Source: Calothrix sp. NIES-2098 (GTDB lineage Bacteria; Cyanobacteriota; Cyanobacteriia; Cyanobacteriales; Nostocaceae). From it: DNA of 64,000 bases. The DNA lies in the NCBI GenBank assembly GCA_002368175.1, contig AP018172.1, positions 3,470,001 to 3,534,000 of the forward strand. The letters are read 5' to 3'. Positions 17,426-26,177 of this stretch are shown piece by piece. A model generated the notes under the pieces. It was not told where the DNA came from and did no database searches. It saw nothing but the letters and a program-made list of their open reading frames with translations. Position 1 is the stretch's first letter; each line of letters starts with the position of its first letter. The position numbers and the translations under genes were made by a program.

Positions 17426-17507
17426 ATACCAATTCAAAATTGAGAAAGCCAAACATAACAAAGGTTTGGGAGTTCGTATCTATCGCAATCATGTTTCAAA
17501 TTGGTAT
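17426..17507. repeat. Small MITE-like element with ATACCAATT termini
   Basis: ATACCAATT at 17426-17434 is repeated in inverse orientation as AATTGGTAT at 17499-17507, enclosing 64 bp. ATACCAATT...AATTGGTAT ends are a common miniature-repeat pattern in Nostocales genomes. It lies in the 617-bp gap 16981-17597, the rest of which is AT-rich and without a supported gene. Confidence 0.5.
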
Positions 17508-17597
17508 AACTTCTGAATTCTATTTCTGCTGCCAGCATTCTTCTTCAGGGGTGTGAATTTTTCACTAATTGATTCTATATTCTGATTCAAGTATGGT

Positions 17598-18641
17598 TTA
17601 TTCAAAGTCTGTTTCACAGAAAGCTGTTAACAAGTCTATGCAGTTAGCGATCGCACCCAAATGAGCAATTTCATAACCATGCGTATTTTGCGTAGGAAAT
17701 GCCAAACAAGCCGCACGACCTACATGACCAAATTTCATCGCAATCGAAGCATCGCTGCCAAACTGACTCAAGATGGTTAACTGTACTGGTATATCCCTCT
17801 GTTTCGCACAGTGGCGCAGTTGCCTATTTAGCGTTTCATCATACATTCCATAGGCATCTTGAGAAAGGATTACAGGGCTTTTACCATCCTCAACTGGATA
17901 TTCGCTAGATAGGGGACAGATTTCCAAAGCAATCAATGCATCCAATACCTGATTTTGGGTGAAATATAGTGCGCCAATTGCTCCCACTTCTTCTTTAGCT
18001 GACGCTACCAAATAAACATCAACTGTTGGCTGTTTCACTCGTTGAGCCAAAGCTAAGAGAATTGCTAAAGAAGCTTTGTTATCTAAAGTGTAACTGGCAA
18101 TATGATCTTTTAACCTGATTGGGCGCTTGCGATGCTTGCCAATCACCATTCTACTTCCGGGTCGAATCCCAGCCGCTTCGAGTTCGTCGGTGGTAAGCTT
18201 TGTTTCAATCCAGGCATTTTCCCACTTCACAGCAGTATCTTCCTGTTGGACTTTTTGCGGTGATTCGTGGGAGACGTGACGAGAACCAAAGCTGAGAATA
18301 CCGCTAATAGTTTCGTAATCTCCTAATAAATCTACAACACCTTCACCGTAAACCCACGGATAAGAGCCACCTAGCTTACGGACTTCAACACGACCTTTAT
18401 CACCAATAGTTTTGACAATTGCACCAATCTCGTCTTTATGAGCAGTAATCGCAATTGCCCTATCAGAATTTTTACCAGGAAGTTTCGCAATGACATTATC
18501 AGCGCGATCGCACCATACTTCCACACCCAGATGAGTAAATTGCTGGAGCAAAAATTTGTTAATTTCAGTTTCTACACCACTAGGAGAATGGTGCATGACT
18601 AATTCTTCAATTATTTTAAATAACTGCTCGTAATCCCACAT
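17598..18641 (-). CDS. M42 family metallopeptidase (aminopeptidase/endoglucanase-M type)
   Basis: A 347-residue cytoplasmic M42 peptidase, a tetrahedral di-metal aminopeptidase family. The metal ligand motifs are visible: T-A-H-K-D-E-I-G-A-I (His/Asp), Y-T-L-D-N-K-A-S (bridging Asp), S-A-K-E-E-V-G-A-I (catalytic Glu and ligand Glu), A-L-E-I-C-P near residue 235, and Q-N-T-H-G-Y-E-I-A-H (last His). Length is normal for the family. The substrate is not predictable. It is divergent from the class II aldolase gene (70 bp between starts). Confidence 0.9.
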   Translation of the reverse strand: MWDYEQLFKIIEELVMHHSPSGVETEINKFLLQQFTHLGVEVWCDRADNVIAKLPGKNSDRAIAITAHKDEIGAIVKTIGDKGRVEVRKLGGSYPWVYGEGVVDLLGDYETISGILSFGSRHVSHESPQKVQQEDTAVKWENAWIETKLTTDELEAAGIRPGSRMVIGKHRKRPIRLKDHIASYTLDNKASLAILLALAQRVKQPTVDVYLVASAKEEVGAIGALYFTQNQVLDALIALEICPLSSEYPVEDGKSPVILSQDAYGMYDETLNRQLRHCAKQRDIPVQLTILSQFGSDASIAMKFGHVGRAACLAFPTQNTHGYEIAHLGAIANCIDLLTAFCETDFE

Positions 18642-18711
18642 AGAGATATGATTTTAAGTTAACAATTAAGTATAAAGATTTTTACTGAAAATCCCATACT
18701 CCAGGGGAAAT

Positions 18712-19488
18712 ATGCAAGCTATATCGAGAGCCAAGCCAAACTTTTTTCAGCAACCAACCTTTGCTTCGTTGAAAGAAGAACGTCTGCACCGCAAGCAACG
18801 CCTAGCAGCAGCATTCCGACTATTTGCGCGATTTGGATTTGATGAAGGTATTGCAGGTCATATCACTGTACGCGATCCAGAACACTTGGAACAGTTCTGG
18901 GTCAACCCCTTAGGAAAACACTTTGGTTTAATTCGAGTTAGCGACCTGATTTTAGTCAACCACAAAGGTGAGGTCATCGAAGGCGATCGCCCAGTGAATA
19001 CAGCTGCCTTTGCCATTCATTCTCAAATTCATGCGGCGCGTCCCGATGTAGTAGCAGCAGCTCATGCTCATTCTATCTACGGCAAAAGCTGGTCTAGCCT
19101 TGGTCGTCTTCTTGACCCCCTGACTCAAGACGCCTGTGCTTTCTATCAAGACCATAGCCTGTTTGATGATTATACAGGCGTGGTATTAGAACTAGCAGAA
19201 GGTAAGCGCATTGCCCAAACATTAGGCAGTAATAAAGCCATGATTCTTAAGAATCATGGCTTGCTCACAGTCGGCCATTCAGTTGATGAAGCAGCCTGGT
19301 GGTTTATTACGATGGAGCGTTCTTGTCAAGCCCAGTTACTAGCTGAGGCCGCTGGTAAACCTAGCTTAATTAAACCAGAAGCTGCTAGTGTGGCACATCA
19401 GCAAGTAGGAGGACACGATCTAGGTTGGTTTAGCTTTCAACCTTTATACGAGTTGATTGTCCACCAGGAACCCGATTTGCTGTCGTAA
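18712..19488 (+). CDS. Class II aldolase/adducin family protein
   Basis: A 258-residue class II aldolase/adducin domain protein, a zinc-dependent family containing fuculose- and ribulose-phosphate aldolases and decarboxylases. Visible motifs are G-I-A-G-H-I-T-V-R-D near residue 46, A-I-H-S-Q-I-H-A-A-R-P-D and A-A-A-H-A-H-S-I-Y-G (Zn ligands His-x-His), and L-K-N-H-G-L-L-T-V-G. This version is the adducin-like one without a phosphosugar signature I recognise, so the substrate is open. Its last 59 bases overlap the antisense 3' end of the GDSL esterase gene. Confidence 0.9.
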   Translation: MQAISRAKPNFFQQPTFASLKEERLHRKQRLAAAFRLFARFGFDEGIAGHITVRDPEHLEQFWVNPLGKHFGLIRVSDLILVNHKGEVIEGDRPVNTAAFAIHSQIHAARPDVVAAAHAHSIYGKSWSSLGRLLDPLTQDACAFYQDHSLFDDYTGVVLELAEGKRIAQTLGSNKAMILKNHGLLTVGHSVDEAAWWFITMERSCQAQLLAEAAGKPSLIKPEAASVAHQQVGGHDLGWFSFQPLYELIVHQEPDLLS

Positions 19489-20503
19489 CCAGTAACTTTT
19501 TGCGTTTACGCTTTAGTACTGCGGCTGCACCCCAAGCGCCAATTGCCAACGTCCCCAATGCGGTGGAAGGTTCAGGAACTGACTTCGCCTCAATTGCGGC
19601 TAGTGCTGTGTCTGCTATAAGCTTTTGCGCAGCGGTCGTAGGATGGACTTCATCCCAAAACAAATACTGGTTTGGATTAGAACAGAATTCGTAAGTTGTT
19701 TGACTAGTTTGGACTCGGCAAGAGTTGGCGACATTTGTAAAACCGAAGGTGTCAGGAGATTTACTCAGCTGATCAAATAGAGAATAAGTATCAACAGAAA
19801 TGATGTTGAGATTCGGGTTGTTGCTCAAACCATCCAAGGTTTGCTTTAAGGTAGTGTTATAGTTATCAACCGCATCGTGTACAGATTGCGGTGCAGTTCC
19901 CTGGAATAAAGGTACTTTACTCAAATCTGGCAAATTAAAGACGAGAATATTTTTTGCGCCAACTGCTACAAGAGTATTCAAAGCCTGCGATATTCTATCG
20001 GCTGGGGGTGTAGGGTCATTCGGATTCGGAGGAAAAATAAAATCGTTTGCACCGCCCCACACAGTATAAAGTGCATTGGGATCAGCCTTTGGATTGTTTG
20101 CTGCGAAACCCTGGACTTGTTCCAGCACTCCTGGTAAATGTTGACCTGGTGGATCTTGCACGACAGCATTACCAAAACCAGCACGAGCACCACCAAAAGC
20201 AAAGTTAACACCTTGGTTAGGAAATTTAGGATCGGTCACTAATGTTGGCTGAGTAATCTGTAGCTGATCTGCTAGATAGTCTACCCAGATCTGACCATTA
20301 GAAAAGCGCCCCGGAAAATCCGTCGAATAAAGTGAGCTTTGAGGGTATGGTTGTCCCACAGAGGTAGATACATTAAATATATTACCTGTATCGGAAAGAC
20401 TATCGCCAAATACATACATTGCACCAAATTGGGCAGCCGTTGCTTTCAGTGGCAACATGAAAGAGAAGAGAACAAATCCTGCCGCTACGAATTGTTTTTT
20501 CAT
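19430..20503 (-). CDS. SGNH/GDSL esterase with PEP-CTERM sorting signal
   Basis: A 357-residue exported GDSL lipase/esterase. It has a signal peptide (residues 1-23, FMLPLKATAA), block I F-G-D-S-L-S-D-T-G-N, block III G-G-A-N-D-F and block V D-E-V-H-P-T. Near the C-terminus are VPEPSTALG, a hydrophobic helix and the basic cluster KRKRKK, which together form a PEP-CTERM signal recognised by exosortase/archaeosortase systems. Unusually, 21 residues follow the basic cluster. They are read antisense to the end of the aldolase gene, and such proteins normally stop at the cluster. The likely role is hydrolysis of an extracellular ester. Confidence 0.9.
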   Translation of the reverse strand: MKKQFVAAGFVLFSFMLPLKATAAQFGAMYVFGDSLSDTGNIFNVSTSVGQPYPQSSLYSTDFPGRFSNGQIWVDYLADQLQITQPTLVTDPKFPNQGVNFAFGGARAGFGNAVVQDPPGQHLPGVLEQVQGFAANNPKADPNALYTVWGGANDFIFPPNPNDPTPPADRISQALNTLVAVGAKNILVFNLPDLSKVPLFQGTAPQSVHDAVDNYNTTLKQTLDGLSNNPNLNIISVDTYSLFDQLSKSPDTFGFTNVANSCRVQTSQTTYEFCSNPNQYLFWDEVHPTTAAQKLIADTALAAIEAKSVPEPSTALGTLAIGAWGAAAVLKRKRKKLLVTTANRVPGGQSTRIKVES

Positions 20504-20881
20504 GATTATTTTTCCCTGGTATTATTTGATGCTTATTAACCTAAAAAGCTGCAAGTGAATAAATAAAATTACTGATTTTCTTTTTGGCTGCTGCAAAAAA
20601 CATATTTTTTTAATCATCAAAATTATTTGCGTGTTTCTAGCGAGGTAACAGCAAAATATTTATCAATAAAATATTAAGCTTAAATTACTATTTATGCCTA
20701 AATTTACTGAATTTTTATATAGAATCCATAGTTTTTTTACAAAGAAATTACAGAGAATAATCGCAAAAATTACTAAGTTGAAATACTTACCATACTGCTA
20801 ACTATAGAGCAATACGGTTGAGATAGCTGTATCCTTAATGCGATCGCTACCGTCAACTCAAATGTATTGAACTACTCAAAA
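20504..20881. other. AT-rich intergenic region, nothing recognised
   Basis: This 378-bp gap upstream of the GDSL gene is very AT-rich, with several T-runs and one HIP1 site near 20840. No gene, RNA or clear inverted repeat is seen. It presumably holds the esterase promoter. Confidence 0.6.
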
Positions 20882-22297
20882 TTAGGTTTGTGGACGCTTT
20901 AACTTCAGCGCGTCAACAGCCGATATTCCTTCACCCTGAGTTCCGAAATACCACAAAGCCGCTGCCGCCTCAGCACGAGTTACAGGTTTTTTGGGTTGAA
21001 ACAGTGTGGTATAGCCAAATACTCTCCGGATATTAGACTGTTCGCCATTTTGATAATCAGCTAACACTGCTCTTAAAGCTTTCGGGTCAATTTTTCCCAC
21101 ATCCTGAAAACCCCAGGTTTGTTTGACTGCATCTAAGTTAGCTGTGGGTAAAGCTTGGCGAGTATCCAATGGTAATTTCCACAGTAGTAACTGCTCCCGC
21201 GTTAAAGGCGCATCTGGACGGAATAAAACTGCTGTGCTGTCGCCAGATAAGGAACTGGGAATTAATCCCGCTTCTGCTAATCCTTGAATTTCGGGAAAAT
21301 CGGGATCTTTGGATGACACATCACTAAAAGCAGGTTGAGCAGTTTCCGCAGCCAAGCGAATTTGCTTGGATGGATTGTTAACATTCATTGCATTATTAGC
21401 AGCCACTAGCCAACGAGCGTACTCTCGACGAGTTATAGTTTTGCTGGGTGCGAATTGGTTAGTTGTAGTATTCGAGTTGCTTTTCGTAACTTGAGATTCT
21501 ATGGATAAAACACCTAATTGTGCCAGGTCTTGGATGTGTTGTCGCAGTTCTTGAGGCGCTTTGTTTAAATCGTTAAATTGCTGTGAAGCTACTGTAGCTG
21601 TAGCAGTAGATTGATTATTAGATGTGTTTGTTGGCTGTGTTGCTACGTTTCCAGGTAGTACAGGGCCAATAAACTCAGGATCGCCTGGTTGTGGAACCTC
21701 GTTAGGAGTTTGGGCGTTAGTAGTTTCACTAGGATTGGTAGTTTGCGTAGGTTGTGCTGTTGCAGTACTAGCAGGTAGGTACTCAATTAGTAATTCAGTT
21801 GCTGTTTGTGGTTGATTGGGTGTTGGGTTAGTGACTGATTGAGCTTGAACAGAAACCTTCACCAGCAAATCGTTGCGCTGTGCCTCAAAAACGCCACCCA
21901 CATCATCTGTTGGTTTTTGCAAAATCTGCCAATTATTTGATTGGAACTGGTCGCGGTAGAAACTGGCAATAAAATTGCTAGGGTCAGAACTTAGCCAACG
22001 AGTCGAAACTCTATTTTCTGCACCACTAGCGGGTGTAATTTCTTCTAATTTGGCATTAGGATATAACGGAATATCTTGAGGAAAATTATCTGGTAATTTA
22101 ACTGTGGATTGGTTTTGCTGTGCTTGCAGTTGGTTACTCTTAGCGTCTCCAAACACAACTGGGTTAGTTTGCAACTGAGGATCGGCCGCCACAGACTGCT
22201 CAAGATTTTTGGCGACTGGGCTGTTAGCACAGGCTGTTAACGAAGAAAGTAAAACAGCCAAACTCAGAAATACAGCTGGATTTTTATAGGGCAGCAC
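20882..22297 (-). CDS. SLH-domain lipoprotein
   Basis: A 471-residue lipoprotein with a GTG start, a hydrophobic segment and lipobox L-T-A-C (Cys about residue 23). The N-terminal half contains a domain of about 95 residues (L-P-D-N-F-P-Q-D-I-P-L-Y-P-N-A to E-L-L-I-E-Y-L-P) and then a Thr/Gln/Asn-rich linker. The C-terminal half contains three degenerate SLH modules, with I-T-R-R-E-Y-A-R-W, L-T-R-E-Q-L-L-L and V-T-R-A-E-A-A-A-A-L-W. It probably bridges the cell envelope. It ends a run of four minus-strand envelope/glycan genes. Confidence 0.85.
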   Translation of the reverse strand: MLPYKNPAVFLSLAVLLSSLTACANSPVAKNLEQSVAADPQLQTNPVVFGDAKSNQLQAQQNQSTVKLPDNFPQDIPLYPNAKLEEITPASGAENRVSTRWLSSDPSNFIASFYRDQFQSNNWQILQKPTDDVGGVFEAQRNDLLVKVSVQAQSVTNPTPNQPQTATELLIEYLPASTATAQPTQTTNPSETTNAQTPNEVPQPGDPEFIGPVLPGNVATQPTNTSNNQSTATATVASQQFNDLNKAPQELRQHIQDLAQLGVLSIESQVTKSNSNTTTNQFAPSKTITRREYARWLVAANNAMNVNNPSKQIRLAAETAQPAFSDVSSKDPDFPEIQGLAEAGLIPSSLSGDSTAVLFRPDAPLTREQLLLWKLPLDTRQALPTANLDAVKQTWGFQDVGKIDPKALRAVLADYQNGEQSNIRRVFGYTTLFQPKKPVTRAEAAAALWYFGTQGEGISAVDALKLKRPQT

Positions 22298-22380
22298 AGG
22301 AAATTATCAAAATTTAGTGTCAATTCCTACCCTAGCGCAGACTGTCAACTGAAGTTAAAGTCTCAAGTCAGAAGTTTTAA

Positions 22381-23253
22381 TTATAAATTCAACATCAACT
22401 GTCTAAGAACTGCAAAACTGAGTAGCCTGATAGGAGAACTAGAACCTTGGAACACTTTTACTCTTAGAAAGCGTCCAGTTAGCAAACGGGCAATTCCTTT
22501 AACACGCGCCCAGAATCTAACGGACAGTAATCTCAAATTACCACCATTATTACCAGCAGCATACAAGGGCGTAAAAGCCAGCTTACCGTAAAGAATATCA
22601 GCACGGTGCGTTTTACTTAATTTATTTTGGTAATGCTCAGGATTAGGTAAACCTCCATGTTCGCCATAGTTCCGCCAAGGAATGTAGTTCTTCAGCTTTT
22701 TGCGCCGGAGGAAGGAATCAATATCAGAATCCCAAGTTGAATAATTCGTCTCTCCAACTGTTTCTCGGATTTCCTCTGCCAGTTCTAATAAGTAACGGGC
22801 ACTTTGGGGCGTCACAATATAAGCAACGGCTGAAGTGGAAAACCCTTCAGCATAACCATCACAAGAAACGTGGTATAGTTGCGGCGCACAAGTGTATAGC
22901 CAGCTAATTCCCACATCATTTTGGTGAGGATTGAAGGGTAGAGGTAGCTTACCAAAACCAACTACAGGTACAAAATCTGCTTCAATAATCATTGTTGGTC
23001 TATCTGCTTGCATAGCTCTTGTCCAAGCTGTGCGATGATTCATCAGGCAAAGATAGCTCCGAGAAAAATTTTCATATTCTGGTTTGGCTTCCTGTCTCAA
23101 GACTTCAACGTCAAATCCTTCACTTGTTAGGAATTCTTCAAGTTTTTGAGTCGGTTCTTTATAAGCAATAATGAAAACTTTGCTAAGACCCTCAACTAAG
23201 CGATTTTTAGTAAGACTATTATTAGCCTTACTTTCTCTAGAAAAAAGCTGCAT
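22381..23253 (-). CDS. Glycosyltransferase family 25 (LPS-type) protein
   Basis: A 290-residue GT25-like protein. After K-V-F-I-I-A-Y-K-E, the family core S-R-S-Y-L-C-L-M-N-H-R-T-A-W and the acidic motif M-I-I-E-A-D-F-V-P-V are visible; the latter corresponds to the E-D-D/E-A-D type metal/nucleotide-sugar site. GT25 enzymes add galactose or glucose to lipooligosaccharide or collagen-like acceptors; the acceptor here is unknown. It lies 140 bp downstream of an HpsE-like glycosyltransferase on the same strand, which suggests a shared glycan pathway. Confidence 0.8.
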   Translation of the reverse strand: MQLFSRESKANNSLTKNRLVEGLSKVFIIAYKEPTQKLEEFLTSEGFDVEVLRQEAKPEYENFSRSYLCLMNHRTAWTRAMQADRPTMIIEADFVPVVGFGKLPLPFNPHQNDVGISWLYTCAPQLYHVSCDGYAEGFSTSAVAYIVTPQSARYLLELAEEIRETVGETNYSTWDSDIDSFLRRKKLKNYIPWRNYGEHGGLPNPEHYQNKLSKTHRADILYGKLAFTPLYAAGNNGGNLRLLSVRFWARVKGIARLLTGRFLRVKVFQGSSSPIRLLSFAVLRQLMLNL

Positions 23254-23392
23254 ATATCAAGAAAATTTTTGATAAGTCTTGAGTTACTAGTTAAGCGTTC
23301 GTCGAAGTCGTTCTCGCAGAGTAGCGCGACTACAAACAAGTGATGATTATTTGCACCGACTTACTTATGAAAACTATATAAACTATTGATTT

Positions 23393-24394
23393 TTAACTCT
23401 TATGTAATTTTAATAAGGCTCTCTTCCAAATATAAAAAGGACTGAAAAAAGCTCCAATTAAAAGTTCCATTTCGCAGGCGGCTACAATATCGCTTCTGAG
23501 AAGCATATGGTATTTAGCCAAATGCATCACCATTTTCCGGATATCATTCACCATGTAAGCTAGAGACAAAAAAGGTTGTTGCCAAATTTTTATGTCTAGC
23601 ATCCGAGTGTAATGACGGCTCAGACCGATACTACGCATCAATTTTAATAAATACTCTTTCTCTAAACGTTGCTTAGGAATGCGATGATAAATTTCCATTT
23701 CAGCATTGTGCCAAATTTCCCAGCCAGCTTTTTTAATATAAGTTAAGGCTTCTATATCTTCAGCAGTTACTAAAGAGCCATTAACTCGACCTTGAAAAAA
23801 TAAATCCTGAGGAACATTCTCAATCCATGCTTGTTTGCGAACTACTAATCCTGCGCCTGCGGGTAAAACTTTTTTATAGTACAAGCTGTTTTCGGGAGCA
23901 GTATAGCAAATTGTTTTACTACTACCACCAATAGCTAGAAACAAGCTGATTCTATCAAAGTTATTTGGAGGTGTAACTTCATAGTCACCGTAAATTCTGC
24001 CACCATAAGCCCCAGCTTGCGGACGCTCTTTCCCAAAAAGATAGGCAGATGCAACCCAATTAGGAATAGGTAGATTATCATCATCTAAAAAGCCAACAAA
24101 TGTTCCTTGAGCTTCTTGAATAGCACGCTCTCGCGCAAAGCTTAATCCTTGCTTCTGTTCAAGAAAATACTTAATCGGATACGCTGCTGGCCAATCTGCT
24201 TGATACTCTTTAACTACTTTAGCTGTATTATCTTTACTATTATTGTCAATAACAATAATTTCCCAATTTATCGGCTCTCCATTAATAGCTAATTGTGTAG
24301 TATATGCACAGCATTCTTTTAATTTATCTAAAACATCTGGTAAACGTTTTTCTCCATTAAAGGTACATATAGCCACACTAAAATTAATCATCAT
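23393..24394 (-). CDS. hpsE: HpsE-like glycosyltransferase (GT2), hormogonium polysaccharide
   Basis: A 333-residue GT-A fold family 2 glycosyltransferase: I-N-F-S-V-A-I-C-T-F-N-G-E at the N-terminus, E-I-I-V-I-D-N-N-S-K-D-N-T, the D-D-D-N metal motif in G-F-L-D-D-D-N-L-P, and T-A-E-D-I-E at the acceptor side. The overall pattern fits HpsE, a glycosyltransferase needed for the motility polysaccharide of Nostoc hormogonia; the assignment is by resemblance. I chose ATG 24394; a TTG at 24406 is possible. The C-terminus has a hydrophobic, possibly membrane-associated segment. Confidence 0.75.
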   Translation of the reverse strand: MMINFSVAICTFNGEKRLPDVLDKLKECCAYTTQLAINGEPINWEIIVIDNNSKDNTAKVVKEYQADWPAAYPIKYFLEQKQGLSFARERAIQEAQGTFVGFLDDDNLPIPNWVASAYLFGKERPQAGAYGGRIYGDYEVTPPNNFDRISLFLAIGGSSKTICYTAPENSLYYKKVLPAGAGLVVRKQAWIENVPQDLFFQGRVNGSLVTAEDIEALTYIKKAGWEIWHNAEMEIYHRIPKQRLEKEYLLKLMRSIGLSRHYTRMLDIKIWQQPFLSLAYMVNDIRKMVMHLAKYHMLLRSDIVAACEMELLIGAFFSPFYIWKRALLKLHKS

Positions 24395-24517
24395 ATTAAT
24401 GACCAAAAATTAGAAAAAATTATATCTTTTGCTCAAATGGTAGTAATTATGGCTATAAATGTCACCAGCATAAACACTGAAGGGGTATGCGAGAGCACCC
24501 AAATATGATAATAAAGA

Positions 24518-26032
24518 TCAAGAATTTCCGGCTGTCTCTAAATCTTTAATTTGTGGTTCGGGAAACTGAAGTAAAACTCGCCAAAGAATCGTGTAGCTAC
24601 CATCAGAACGGCGGCGCACGGGACGAAAAGCAATTAAAAGGTCACTACTGCGTAATTGTTGTATTTGTCTTAGAGATTGACGTTCTTGAGGGGAAAGCGA
24701 TCTACCATTCAAAATCATATTTGGCAGTTGAAATTGGAGCGATCGCACCAAATAAGTATGGTTTAATTCAGCTTTCGCATCAGCTAAAATAACCTGATTT
24801 AAATTCCAGTTCTGGTCTTTACCAGTCAGGAACCGCCGCCGTTCTACTTGTAATTCGTTTAATTGTTTAGGCGGTTGGTAGTTGAGGAAAAATTCTCGTG
24901 TTGGCTGCGCTACAGCTTTAAGCTTTGGCTCTAACTTATTAAGAGGCACATCGCCCAAATCTACCATGAAGCTGTAATCTACACCTTGATACCCCAGCCC
25001 AAAGCGATCGCCAACCAGCTGAAGTGCTAGACTGGGAGTAAACCCCCCTGGAGTATCGCCCAATGAAGGGAAAGGATAGCGTTCGCTCACACTAGGTGCC
25101 AAGCGATTCTGAAGCGTATTTAGCGGACGCTGGTACGCTAGATCGGGTAAAACGCGGAAAATGCCAGTATGAGGCAATTTCAGAAAGTTAGCGTAAGTTT
25201 GCGGTTCTTGGGGATCGATGTCGTAGGTAAAGCGGTCAAGCACCGCAGAAGTTTCCTGAGGATTTGTAAATTGATTTTGTAAGGGGAATTCCACCTGTGC
25301 TGCGGTCAATAATTTCTTGGCAGATGCAAGCGTAGTCAGTGCTTCCTTTGGTGCGGCGATCGCGGGTTGTCTGGGTGATACATAGTCAGCTATGGCTGTT
25401 TTCGCAGGCCTACCAATAATTGGTGGTGGTGGGGAACCTACATTCGGTTCTTGGATCGCAAAGGGTGTCGCTAGTTTGTCGAGTTGAGGACGCTCGATTG
25501 GTGCGATCGCCAGCACTGGATCTGATTGTCGCTCGCCCGACACCAAGGGTAGACTTCGGACTAAGGCTAGCTCTCCCCGCCGAGATAACAAACGATCCAA
25601 AATTGGAGAAAGTTTTAATAATTCTTGGTTAGAAGTATACAAAGAGCAGTAAATTTTTATTTGTGACCTAGTTAATTGTTCGGCTAAAGGGAAATTCTGA
25701 GTAGAATCCACTCTGGAAATACATAACGATTTGGGACTTTTGCTTTGACGGTTCAAGAAAGAGTCTACAGACTTGGTGTGGAGGGTTAATTGCCCTAAAA
25801 CGGATCGCATCTGATTAGCATCGGGTGTAACGATCGCTTGCTCAATGCGAGCCATCAGATCGATCTGTTGCTGTACCAGATGACTGGCTGTAGTATAAAA
25901 GCTTTCATTGGTTGGTTCCGCCGCCAGACTTTGATTTGGGGAAGATGCGAACTTAGAATCAAGGATTTGCAGCTTACTCGGAACAGAAACAAAACTAAAA
26001 GGAAGCAAAAGGCTGAAAAAGATGTATTTCAT
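24518..26032 (-). CDS. Exported protein of unknown function (504 aa)
   Basis: A 504-residue protein with an N-terminal signal peptide (MKYIFFSLLLPFSFVSVPSK) and no domain I recognise. A helical region with Q-Q-Q-I-D-L-M-A-R-I-E-Q-A (residues about 53-70) is followed by a Pro/Ala-rich middle. The C-terminal half is more conserved-looking, with L-G-L-G-Y-Q-G-V-D-Y-S-F-M-V-D-L-G-D-V-P and W-R-V-L-L-Q-F-P-E-P. It is divergent from sasA, sharing a 145-bp intergenic region. It may be a periplasmic or surface protein; no function is offered. Confidence 0.75.
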   Translation of the reverse strand: MKYIFFSLLLPFSFVSVPSKLQILDSKFASSPNQSLAAEPTNESFYTTASHLVQQQIDLMARIEQAIVTPDANQMRSVLGQLTLHTKSVDSFLNRQSKSPKSLCISRVDSTQNFPLAEQLTRSQIKIYCSLYTSNQELLKLSPILDRLLSRRGELALVRSLPLVSGERQSDPVLAIAPIERPQLDKLATPFAIQEPNVGSPPPPIIGRPAKTAIADYVSPRQPAIAAPKEALTTLASAKKLLTAAQVEFPLQNQFTNPQETSAVLDRFTYDIDPQEPQTYANFLKLPHTGIFRVLPDLAYQRPLNTLQNRLAPSVSERYPFPSLGDTPGGFTPSLALQLVGDRFGLGYQGVDYSFMVDLGDVPLNKLEPKLKAVAQPTREFFLNYQPPKQLNELQVERRRFLTGKDQNWNLNQVILADAKAELNHTYLVRSLQFQLPNMILNGRSLSPQERQSLRQIQQLRSSDLLIAFRPVRRRSDGSYTILWRVLLQFPEPQIKDLETAGNS

Positions 26033-26177
26033 ATCAAAAACACAGGACTGTTAGGTGTAGAAAAATCTAAAATAGATATTAAATTTAAAAGAAAGAACGA
26101 CCACCGACCAGCGTCAGTCCATCTTTAACTTTCTGTCAAGCGCGACCGGGTTGTTACCAGTGCTGAAACACGATTAC

